Shown here: one piece after another, positions 50,279-61,500 of the stretch
Layout: each line of letters starts with the position of its first letter
How positions within the stretch are numbered: the stretch's first letter is position 1
NCBI RefSeq assembly: GCF_000524195.1
Contig: NW_020170401.1
Location: 650,327 to 714,326 of the forward strand
Direction: 5' to 3'
From: Echinococcus granulosus
Taxonomy: Eukaryota > Platyhelminthes > Cestoda > Cyclophyllidea > Taeniidae
DNA length: 64,000 bases
Made by a program: the position numbers and the translations under genes
The notes under the pieces: generated by a model
What the model saw: only the letters and a program-made list of their open reading frames with translations
Told to the model about the DNA's origin: nothing
Databases searched by the model: none

Positions 50279-53200
50279 CTAAAATTAAACATACGAAAAG
50301 TAAGTTTAAGGACAAATTTTACCAAAATAAGGAACTCAATGTTCTTGAAGGAGCGACTTTTAAGGAGCAATCTTTACAGTCGAGATCAACTGAAATTATC
50401 AAGCTAAATTTTGGATGGGTAGTAGGAGCTACGGAGGCATTCCTCGAGTCCCAACCACCGACTAGCTTCTTTCCAGGTACTACCAAAATATTTTTTCACC
50501 TATCAACAAAGACGGAAAGGAATTTCAATTAGTTCTTCAATAAAGGAAAAATAATTCCAATCGTAATATTTTGCCACAATTATCGAATTGCCTCTGCCGT
50601 TTCATCCACACAGGGAAAGGGGGTAAAACTATTTAATTACTTAACCTTAACGACTTGGAGATGGAGAGTGTGGGTGGCCACAGGAAATGCGTGGCACTCA
50701 AATTGAAATGCTGAAGAATAAAGTGCTTAAGAAAGATGAGCGAGAGGAGGTGGGATGGTGGGCGGTGGGGAGTCACAATTAGTCCTGGCGCCAGTGTTGG
50801 CTCGGTGGGTGACACAAGAGGACGAAATGTTGAAAAAGATAGAAAAGAAAAACGTAATAGGAAGAGTATTAACTGCCTTACCATTTGTGGAACTCGTATC
50901 CACTCGGTCAGTCGGTCAGTCAGATATACGCGCAGAGTTGAGACTAAACTCTCCATACCCGTCACTTGAAAGACAGCACAACCGCCTCACCACCTAGTGA
51001 TGAGGAGTCATAAACGATGACACCTTTCAGCGCATCTTAAGAGGGCTAGAAAGTTCAAAGCTCCACTGAGGGGCGGATGAAACACGAAACGGAAGTGTTA
51101 GTCTAGGAAGGAGAAAGTTGCCCCCCGGAGAAGACAAAAAACGGTCCACATTTAGCTGGGTAATGTTAATTCAGCCTCACAATTGATTAACGCAAATAAA
51201 TCCTCAAAAATTTCCTACCTGAGCCTCCTCCTCATTTCGCATGCAAAGCCGACTCACTTTGTTCCAGCCAGGGTGTTTTGAGATGGTGGTGGTGGTGGTA
51301 GTGGTAGTAGTGGTGACAGTAACACTTTCTCACATGAAAATACACCAAGAATGCCATTGACGCCAAGTATGGTCGAAGATTTTCCGTGCACAATGTATCC
51401 GCAGATGAATTATTCAGATGAGAGGTGAATGCTCAAGGCGTACAGGCTAGCAGGCGACAGAAAAGGTGAGAAGGGGGCAAGGGAGAGTAGGAGGGAGGGG
51501 AGGCATGGGATAGGGAGAGGGCTAACTTGACCGCTAATTAGCAATTCCTTTGTTTTCCATGAATGCGCACCTTGTTCAACTCCACCCCCTCTCCTCAGCC
51601 ATCCCACCATCCCTGTCTGCAGCTAACTTAGCCACATTGAGGAGAAAGGGACGTCCGATTTTGCGTATATCCTCAGTACGCACACACACATATATACCAT
51701 TGTCGGCGCGGTCATGTAATTACAGAAGGGGGCCGTGTCATCTGTCACGCGCCTAACGGAGAAAGCAATCTTCAGCTTAATAAGGCTTAGTTGCATACAC
51801 GTTTAATTAGCGTAACTCTGTAATTTTTTTTTCTTCCTCTTCCTCAAATAAAACTTCGGCACTTATGAGTATTCTACACATTAATGAGGAAATGATCTCG
51901 CTCTTTCTTAGCTCCTCGCGTAACAGAAATTCGAGAATGAAAGTTCGGCCCTTACGGCTTCCAGGGATCGATGGGAGGAGGAGGGCAGAATATTCAGTAG
52001 CAATGGCCAGTGTTGTCTTTTGCCTCGTCTAAGAAGCACCTCAAGCACTTCATTTAGTTTTAATGGGCAATATAACCTCATCCCCAGACATGTATCGTCA
52101 CACACACACACACACACTACTGCACGGCATGTTTCCGTTGTGGCTTTCCGCACGGGCACACACACATTGTGTTTGTTGCTCTCCCCCCCCCCCCCACCCT
52201 GGCTTTTTACGGACTTCCGTTAACGCCCTTTCCCCTCCATGCTTCCGTGTTTTTTATGAGTGCGTATGTGTGCGTACCAGCCATCGCATCCACCCATCCG
52301 CCCCCCATCTACCTACTCTCTCAAACCTGCCTATGTGGGCATTGTTTCGGAGTGTTGTAGTATTCTTGCCCCTTCCCACTTCCCCCCCCCCCACCCCACC
52401 GTTTCCATCTCAATGACAGTAAAGGAGGCGAGGGAAGGAAGGAAGTGGAGCCTACACTGAGAATAATCAGTAGGCTGCGTCTTCCGGTTAGACCGCATGT
52501 TCTTAAGCCTGTGACAATAGATAATTGACAGCGCCAAGTAGTCGGCGCTTACTCGGAGGGAAAAAATCGATACTCGCATTTACGCGCGCGCTCTCGCTCG
52601 ACCGACCACAGAGGAGGTGCCTTTCGAAAATGACTAAAGCTGGAGAGTGTACATACAAATTTTGCACCTACTGAAGCGCAAAAGAAGAGAAAGAAATGCC
52701 ATAGAATGAGTTGAGCCTACATACAATTTGATTGGGAGGTGTAATTCTACGTCTTACCAGGTAGGATAAATAGACGTGCCCTTTGGACAGCTGTTTGGTG
52801 CCTACACCTACGTACCGCCGGCACTTAGAAAATCAAACCGAAAAGGGAAGTATGAAAGCCGATCAGGCACTCAAAGAAAATGATAAGTACTCTTTGGAGT
52901 ATGATCTAAAGTAATCCAGGCCTATACTGCTTGGATGCTTTCCATGAAACTTCGAATTGTTCTGCAAATTTAAATCGAGCCGTGAGAGAATGTCAATTGC
53001 TTAACTATCTAGCGACACCGAAAATGAGGAACCCTCCTTTCAGATCCCAGGAACTAGCTTAAGACGTAATAAATGAAGAAATGGCTAGTTTGACAGCCCT
53101 ATTTAATGATATGAATTCGGACAACTGAAAACTCTAAATATCCTCGTAAACAATCAGCCAACGATGGAGAGGTGAATTACTTTATTAAATCAGGCTCTGG

Positions 53201-53736
53201 ACGAATGACAATAGGATGGAAATGAAAAACAAAGCCGTTTAAGAAATACTGGTATCTTTAAAGCACGGAAGAAGGTATGGTCCTACTTCAGACAAAAACG
53301 TCAGTAAATGTGTCTTGCTTCGCCCACAGTTTGAAAAAAGCAGTAGGCGGAACCACTTCAGTCCGCTTTAAAGAATAGCGAAAAAATTGGGCGGACTTAC
53401 ATCTTCAACCTCAGGCGTTTCCGGCGAGCCATAGTAATGGGCTCGGCCGCTCTGCAGACAGGCCAGGTCATCAGCCGACACGCCACCGAGGCCCATTGAA
53501 GGTGGTACGGAGTGGGGCGCTTTGAAGGCGCTCAGAAATCCCGAACTCGGCGGTCCTGGTGGGGTTGAGAAGCCCTCTGATGCCGATTTTCTTGGTGATT
53601 TCGGTCGAAATGCCGAACAGTCGGTGGGTATCTCGCAGTTCTGTTGTTGCTGTTGCTGCGGGCACTCGGCGCCCCGATAGTCAGGTGGCAAATCTGGCTT
53701 CACCGACGGTGGGATAAGCATTGGAGCTATTGACAT
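48830..53736 (-). CDS. ETS-domain transcription factor, ELK/TCF-like
   Basis: Sequence-specific nuclear factor expected to bind GGAA cores. Coding exons on the minus strand: 53736-53401 (112 codons from ATG) and 50278-48830 (482 codons plus stop), joined in phase 0 by a 3.1 kb intron (gtaagt, ttttag). Residues 113-205 hold the ETS domain: [30 protein letters not shown], then [19 protein letters not shown] and [11 protein letters not shown]. The recognition helix RALRYYY is intact. [11 protein letters not shown] and [11 protein letters not shown] are closer to ELK than to ERG, ETS1 or GABPA. Unlike ELK proteins, about 110 residues precede the domain, including a glutamine run. No Pointed domain is visible. 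The long Ser/Pro-rich C-terminus ends in an Asn-rich run. Confidence 0.94.
50279..53400 (-). other. ETS gene intron (3.1 kb)
   Basis: Contains (GTG)n near 51286-51315, C homopolymers near 52184 and 52382 and (CA)n near 52098. No further ETS exon, such as a Pointed domain, was found. Confidence 0.7.
53401..53736 (-). CDS. ETS gene exon 1: start and Gln/Pro-rich leader
   Basis: ATG at 53736-53734 is the first in-frame start. An in-frame stop lies 51 bases upstream, and an acceptor-like ctctcag lies 8 bases before the ATG, so the 5' UTR may be spliced at that point. The exon encodes [18 protein letters not shown], a six-Gln run and a Pro/Ser-rich segment with [10 protein letters not shown], ending PEVED at GAT|gtaagt. 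Confidence 0.88.
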
Positions 53737-53789
53737 CTCTCCTGCTGAGAGGTGATGACAAATATACTCCCTCCTTACGTGAATTTAAA

Positions 53790-54010
53790 TGTGTATGCGC
53801 GCGTGTGTTTATGTATTTATACGTGTGTGCGTGTTTGTGTGGGTGTGGGTGTGTGTGTGCAGGGAGACAAGTGAGTCTAACGGCAGCGGTGGTGGTGGTG
53901 GTGACGGTGACACTGACTGCGGTGGTGGAGGGTATCCTGGTTGCCGTGTTTAACGTGCGTACATGCATGCGTGCGTGCGTTGATGCGTGCTTGCATGCAC
54001 GCATGAGGCC
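53790..54010. repeat. GT / GGT / TGCG simple-sequence cluster
   Basis: Successive tracts of TGTG, TGGTGG and GCATGCGTGCGTGCG type. Alternating purine-pyrimidine DNA such as this can adopt Z-form. It lies within 50-280 bases upstream of the ETS start codon. Confidence 0.8.
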
Positions 54011-55380
54011 TACTCCTTTGTGCGTCCGTAGAGGCGCGGGTTTGACTCGTTGTACCTACTCACACGCACATACATGTGAGCGCGCGTAGCAATGCTATGG
54101 CAACGTCAAAGCAAAGGTGACTATGATTGGCTAGTAGGTGGATGAAATAACCACTGATTAGGTGAGCGATGTCAGCCTGCATGCGCACGCACATACGCAC
54201 GTAACCACGATAACACCTTACAGTGCTGCGCTGGACCCTCCCCCTAATTCCGCCCCTTCGTCACTTGACTCAAATTTGTCTCTGTTGTTCAGCGAGTCAA
54301 GTTCAATAAATAGGACGCTTGTACAAACTTGCTCACCTCGTGGATAGTTATTAACTTAACGGCTGAGTTATTATTAGAATGAGGCAACATGAAACCGCCA
54401 AATCACGCGCCATCGCAACAATTAACTATGTCCTTCTTGTCCACTAATTTAAAACTTTTCTTTTTAAAATTTGAAATGTTCAAAAGAGGTATTAAGCAAA
54501 TGCATTGTGAGTCCGCAAGAATTACTCGGGTTTGGCACAGCTTTTTTGAGGCAAACCCCCAAAATTTTATTAATCTAGATAGCACTAATTTTATGGTTTG
54601 TTCAAAAAATACTACTTTCTATTCTTTTCATGCGAAAATTTTATGCCTCCGCAGATGATCATGCCCTATTGTTTGGCACAAAATTCCAAAAGAGAGCCCA
54701 AACGCACACTAGATTACCATCTCCCTGTCCTCTAGACTGCGGTACACTGATCACACTATTTACGGGGTGATGGTGTTTATATGCCCCGTACAAACTTGCA
54801 TGCATGAAACTTTAGCGAGTGTGAATTTTAAACAGTTGTGAAGTTGTCTTAGGTGGTAGGAAGCACAGCCGATGCCACACCGCATGCCTCAGCCCTATTG
54901 CAATTTTAGATTCGTCCTTTCTGGGGAAGGGATTGGACCCCAGAATTGTCGAACTTGTGGATCCTTTACCGACGTTTAATGCTTCTTCGAAAGCACACTT
55001 TTATTTTAACTTGTAATGGAATCATGTAGATCCCCACATGAAGGTTGCTGAACTAGCTATCTACTTCTCTTTTGTTGGTTTTATAAAGAATACCACTTAT
55101 TTATGCTGCGTTGGGAGCCTTTGATCATGTATTATATAAAGCTGTCATAAGTACAGATGACATTGATTAGGCGTCAAGACACAAAGATGACATTAATTGA
55201 TAAAAAATTGATTAACCCCCCATTTTACTTATCCGATAAATCTGATCATTTTCCTGATTTTTTACTGCAAACTTTTCCATCAAACCACAAATTCCTTTCC
55301 CTTTCCTTAAGGAGAGCGACCAAGTCAACCTTTAATTAGAAAACGCTAAGGTTAAATGCATTCGTAGCGTTCCGAGATTT

Positions 55381-55560
55381 TCCTAAAGATGAAAAAAGGC
55401 GTAATGCTTGGACAGAAAACGCATTGCCGACGTAACTAAGGCCTGAGAGGGGGCCCTGTGGGCGCGGCCCGGAGATCATGACGCCCATCGGAAGTACAAA
55501 GGCGGAGTCTTAAGTTCTCACGTAACAAAAACGAAGAGTTAAACAAATAGTCAGTATTAC
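55381..55560 (+). repeat. Short interspersed repeat, copy C
   Basis: Near full length: GGCGTAATGCTTGGACAG, GCATTGCCGACG, ATCATGACGCCCATCGGAAG, GGCGGAGTCTTAAG, ACGAAGAGTTAAACAAATA. It lies between the ETS and transporter genes. Confidence 0.75.
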
Positions 55561-57055
55561 AGTGAGGCAAAATTTTATGTTCATACTGCAATGCTTCTTC
55601 ATTTGGGCTCCATTTTAATCACTCCTACTTACAAAGCACCATCTGAAATGAACAGTTTGCATTAGTTTTGTTGAGGCACAGAAAATTATTTGAGGAATTA
55701 GCAACAATATGTGGGAGCGAAAGTGATTTAAAGAGAAAAGAAAAATTTCAGTAGGACAAAGGAATTGTTCCGTTTCCAGCATTTCCGTTACCCCATCGGA
55801 ATTGAAATGACAAGGCCAATTCCGGTTTCCAAGATGACTACACTGGACTGTATGTGAACGCAATTTTTAAAAGACTCAATAATTATCTGCTGTGGAAAAG
55901 TTGGTTTTACATTTGTTATGAAAACAAAACTAATGTGGGATGGTTTGAGAAGGAGGGGACTCGAATGGTTAGAAAATCAAAGTGTTACTTGGCATAACTC
56001 TCTAAAATGACTTTCTGCTACATGCGTGCATTAAAAGGCATGGATACGTGTCAATCTACTGGCGCAGTAGTCTCTATTTGTGCCCTCGCCTGTTTTTCTC
56101 CATTTCGAACCCACGTGGGATGTGACTTGAGCTTGTCTACACTACGAACCGAGATTAAGTTGGAAGTAAAGCTGTAGAAGCTCATCGTCTAGGTTGATGA
56201 ATAGCCTATGGTATGCTGTGGCAGAAAGTAACGTCCTGACTCAAATGAGTAAAAGGATTTGAGCAACTTGGACGATCCTTTACCACCTGGTAATATTACA
56301 TGTTCAGAAAGACCCTCTTTATTTTAAAATAATTAAACTTTCCCTGTTGCTATTAGTTTAAGTGTTAATTCGAGATTAGGGTGCTGAGAACCTTCAGTAG
56401 TGTTTAAATAGGGCATTGAAACACTTGATTTAAGTCTCCATCAACCGGAAAATTTGTTAAATTGTGCGTGATACACTGCAATGAGAATCGTATACTTGCT
56501 AAAGGTCGAAAAAGAAACTGCGAATTGCATTTCCCTGCTTGATATGATAGAGTTCGTGTGTGTAGGCAGTAACCAAGACTAAGGCGCCCGTCAGCGTGAC
56601 GAAAATTCCGTCCTAGCATAACGCAAATCAGTTGGACAATGAGATGGTCCCTAACCTCACTCTAGTTAGTTTTTCAGGGGTTGGGTTATACTGTCTCGCA
56701 TCCACCTGTATATACCCTGATGATCTTTCGCCAAGTGACAACTGCCACCTTTTCTTGCCATGACCATCAGACAAGCACATGCCAAATGGTTGGTGTTGAA
56801 AAAAGTAAGACAGAAGGAAAGGTGGTCAGAAATACTTTTTTGGTTTCTAAAGACTAAACAATGTGTAAAAGTGGCATTTACATAAAGAAAATATTTTGCC
56901 TGATACGTCTTCCTATACTACTCTTTGTTAAATTAGTAGAAGGTATTGTATTTTAAACTGAGGTCCATCAAAATGTAGTAGAGCGCGCTTAGACTTCAAG
57001 AAGGCCTATTACGAATTTAGAGTAAGAAAGATTATTTATTATCAACACATGGTGG

Positions 57056-57190
57056 GTTTGAGAGGCTTTAGGCACGGCCAGAAACCTATGCCGCCGAGTC
57101 GATGCATAGCCTGTGGAGACTGAGGGACCCACGTGGTCTAAAAAAATAAAGTGATCATTCTGAATAAATAATCAAGAAAATTATTCCCAA
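57056..57190 (+). repeat. Short interspersed repeat, copy I (diverged)
   Basis: Shares GGCACGGCCAGAA, ATGCCGCC and an A/T-rich end containing AAATAATCAA with copies A and B. The first third is missing. Confidence 0.45.
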
Positions 57191-58563
57191 TTTTACAGAG
57201 TAAGGTTTAGAAGTAAAACCTTTTAAAAGGTTTATTTGGCTGGCTTGAATTTGATCGTGGAATGCCTTTCACCTTGCTTTTAGAAGATCCGAATGTTTTT
57301 AGCGCTCTCCTCAATGTATTCCTTCAAGCGCTATAAAAGGCAATCTGCTTTAACTTTTTAATTTACTCCGCAGCTTTAGCCATCTTTCCACTATCATGGT
57401 GCTTTGTTCATGCTATTAGCCTTCACCAAATTTTTTCCAAATAACCAACTATCCTAATTTCAGCAACTAGTTAACAAGTCCAAATGTCGGAGTAGAGGAT
57501 ATCTCACAAAGGACGGGTTTGCCTAGAGGTAAATCTTCATTTTCTGGTTCTTCACAATGTCCTGGACCCAGCTATTTGTGTGCTATATTTAAGGGGCATT
57601 ATTGCCCCTCAATTAGCAAATGTTACTGGTAAATAGCTGCTCTTCAGCACTATTTTTTACACAAAACCTGCCTTAGTGCAGTGATACTCAAATTTTCAGC
57701 ACGTGGATAGCGCATAAGCCGCGGCTCTAATCCTTCCTAGCAGCTCGGCACGCCCAACAGGATACTTCATGACTGTCGAATTAGAAGCTTGACAAGGATG
57801 ATAATTCAGGGAAAAGCGAGGCATGGTTTTAAACAAGCCTACGTTGCTATGACAGCCTCAGGATGTTCACTCCCTTCAAATTTTCCAGTGTGCCAAAAAT
57901 AGTTTTGTCAGGTGACGTCTTGCTGTGTAGTCAGAAATTATTCAGTGGAACTTCACCTTAATTTGATGTGAGTTTTTGGTCGTTGTGTGCCCTTTGGACC
58001 CTTCTTTTATGCTGTCCTTATCATTTACAATGAAGTGAGAAAGAAGCCTTATCAGGTGAAATGCAGCTTTGCCCCAAAAGTAGTTAAATTTTTCACGACT
58101 TCTGAAACGCAGGATGGGGTGTAAAACTGCACTAATCTTCCTTCTCTGTACGAATCAGGCAAACAGTGCTAACCAAAGTTTCTGCTCTACCTTATGCGTG
58201 GAAAATCTCAATACTTCTTATGCAAGGTCCGACACTGTTCATGTCCCTGCTCTTGATTAAAGCACGTATTTCGAGGTGATTTACATTCAGACTGAGATAG
58301 TTTGTAAGGATACTTTTAGATAACGCCTGATGACTATTTTGATCAGAATTCGCCAATCAAAGTGCGGAGTATAGCCTTATTTATACATCTATTACGGTAA
58401 AAAGCCATTCAAATAAAATAATTTGTGCGCTTAAATTTAGTAAGTGGTTGGAAATTAAGCCTACAATAAGGTGTACTTATACCATTTCAGTAGGTCAAAT
58501 ACATAAAAAATTCTAAAGCTCGCTATTGATTGGCGGTCGATCGGATCTCGTGGACGGGTCACA

Positions 58564-61500
58564 ATGTTGGCTCGTGAGGAGGGCGCCACACCAGTCGCAG
58601 AGCCACCTGCTACTGCAGGCGGCATAATGTCTGCAAGAATGGGGGCATGGCTGCGCAAGCACTGGTTTTTCTTCGCCACCTTCGTGGGCATCTCTACTGG
58701 ACTTGCATTCGGGCTGGTGCTCCAACAAATTCATCTCTCGGCTGCACAAAAACTGTGGATTGGTGTGTTTCTAAATGTGTGGTCATGCCATTGTTTTACC
58801 ACGATGGAGTAGTATAATGTTCGTGTGTCCCCTTAACACTTAGCAATGCCGGGTGTCTTGTACATACGAGTCCTCCAACTCACTATTGTTCCAGTGCTTG
58901 CGACAAGCATTTTCAACGGCAAGTTCCCCCTTGATGCTTAACACTGTTGAGAAGGTTATGTCTTATTTTTATTCATTTAATGACCCTTCGAGTAACCTAA
59001 TAGAGCAGACACTTCCGAAGGTAAAAGTTGCTTTACTTATTACCTTGAGGGACAGCCGAAAGATGATAGCCAATGGCCCTGATCGTATTTTCCATGTTCA
59101 GTTACCTATTTATAGGACATTTTCATGACGACTTTCATTAAGCATCGTCAATGCCCTATCCCCAATCGTATATCTTTTGCAATGCGTGAGGACGATTTCT
59201 ACGAGAATAATTGTTCGGATATTCCAAGGGGAACCGATATTTTCCCAACCATGTCACTTTTAATTTCTTTTAAATGAGAATTAACAAGGTTGGTGAATTC
59301 CTCAGTTATAACGATTTTCTTACATTCTGAGCAAAACATTTAGCGTACGCATAAAAAAACGAAAATTACAGGCTACTTTTGTTTACTTCAGTAGTCGCTG
59401 ACATGAACTTAAGCAAGGAGAAGAGACTTGGAGTGGCCGCTGCAGCATTCATCCTTTCGGCTAACATTATCTCCTCAATTCTCGGTTTCGTGTCGGTTCT
59501 ACCAATTAAGACGAGTAGGTTTGTTCGATACCCCCTTACCATGAACAAAAACAAGCGTTTCTTATTGCATACAAATCAAATTTTTGGGCAATCACCAATT
59601 AACCTGTGGTCTCGTGTCTCCTGGTGCTGTTTTGTTTTTGTAGAATCGGATAGTCCTGCAACTTACAATGGCACAATTCAAGAGGAATATGGACATCAAA
59701 TTCCCTACATCTTTCAAGATCTCCTGCTGTAAGTTTGAAAGCCATTGGTAAGTAAGGATCATTGGAGTGTAGGTATTGCTAATGCATCTCAGTTTGTGAT
59801 CATTTGTTGCTCCTATTGATGCTAGAAATACTGAACCCCACCCATATGACTACGATAAAGATGAAGCTGTAAATGAACTATTGTTCATATTTCCCGCCCT
59901 AGAAACGCCTTTCCCGCTGATCTGATGAAGCTGTCTATTGCTCATGTAAGGAAACTAAGCCTCATTCGCTTCTCACGAGTTCGAACAGGTGGTCAAACTT
60001 TATCGACTAGGTAGGTACAGACTTTGAACATCCAGAAAAAAACGCCTACAACGAGACAGTCTACCGTAAAATCAACATTGATGGAGTCAATATGCTTGGT
60101 AAGGTCCCTGTCATCAAATAGCACTCAAACTTGCTCTTCTAGCCAAAAAAATATAGTAGGATCTTATAAAACATCAAAACAAAACATAATAAGGCAAGTA
60201 TTTTATGCTTGTACATTAAAATAATCCCTCTGATCCCATTTGGAATAGCGTCCAACCTCATATGTATTACGCCTGACCATTTGATTGGTTAACTAGGGGA
60301 TCAAAGTCAGATGGGCTGGCTAGTAGACAAAAGCGATGCAATCACTTCTAAATCTGTGAAAAATAAGATGTGGACCTCAAAACTCATTTTGGAAAGCTAT
60401 CTTCTAAAATGCTAAAGCAGGTTTAAAAAGCTATCAATTTTGGATAAAACAGCAGAATAAACTGCTTGCAGAGTTCGCCTGACGTATTGCCTCCCACGTA
60501 TAGGCATCCTCTTTTGTTCAGTCGCTTTTGGACTTGCTGCTAATGCGGTGAATGAGGAGGCGCAACCCCTGAAACAGTTCTCTTTAGCTCTCTACGAGGT
60601 TGTTTTGATTCTGATGCGGAAATTCATTCTGTGAGTTCATCTAAAGGCATTCCTTTGACCATTTCATTCACATATTCAAGATTTTACCTTAAAAGCTGTG
60701 CCTTGTATTAATTAATGTCATAATTAACAAAATTCATTATTTCGCCATTTCGTATTTAATTCCATATCTATAAAGAGTCTACTTATTTTTTACAATCAGT
60801 AGCATGTTAAACACCAAACTTCGGAATAGGTAATAAATTGCCAATAGTCTATAAATGGTAAATTTCTATATTACTTATATGAAAAGGAAGTCTATCAATT
60901 TTAAAATCTTTTGAATTATTATTTCGAGATTTTCTAAGAATTGCAATTCGAGAATTGTCCTTTTTATGTCCAGATTATTTAACCAACATTTTGGCGCGAC
61001 CATACTTTGCCAAGGCATTTATTTAAAAAAGAAAACTCTTGATCAAGTCATAGCATGCCATTTTTATTGTCGGAATGCCAGCAACCCCCCTCTTTCAGTC
61101 CACACCTGTGCACCGCCGATCGATAATCGAACACCGACTGAGCTCCGCTAACGGTGTACGGTGTGTGCACTTGTGATCGATTAGCTGTCCGACGTTAACA
61201 CAGCTCGGGTCTCCCGACTAAAGTGCATTGTCTGGGGTTGTCAAATTTTAAAAATAAACCTAGCCCTGTCAAAAATGTTGATGCGACGTGACGAAGCAAG
61301 ATCACTGAGTGATCTATTTTACCCTCCTCATACCCCCCCCCCCCTGCTAATGCGATGATGAAATTCCCATCCATTGAACAATCAGTGTGATTTGTTTATC
61401 CACTTAGGCTGTGACAGATTTATTTTGTGTACTTTAGTGCAACACCAGTTGGAGTGTTTTTCATGGTGATGAGCGCGGTGGCAGATGTGCGTGACATGGA

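Larger units (their letters stand above)
53737..58563. other. Divergent intergenic region between ETS and transporter genes
   Basis: The two genes are transcribed away from each other. The first 350 bases next to the ETS start are GT, GGT and TGCG simple sequence. The remainder holds repeat copies C (55381) and I (57056) and no recognised gene. Promoters for both genes should lie here, but I can point to no convincing core element. Confidence 0.55.

Noticed and set aside
59515..59518. Transporter exon 3 donor at 59519 (AG|gtttgt)
   Set aside because: It would bring a stop codon at the start of exon 4. The gtaggt donor after 59514 keeps the frame.
59989..60020. Transporter exon starting at 59989 followed by a 10-base intron ending at 60020
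   Set aside because: A 10-nt intron is not spliceable. Using AG 60009-60010 as the acceptor gives a continuous, in-phase homologous segment instead.
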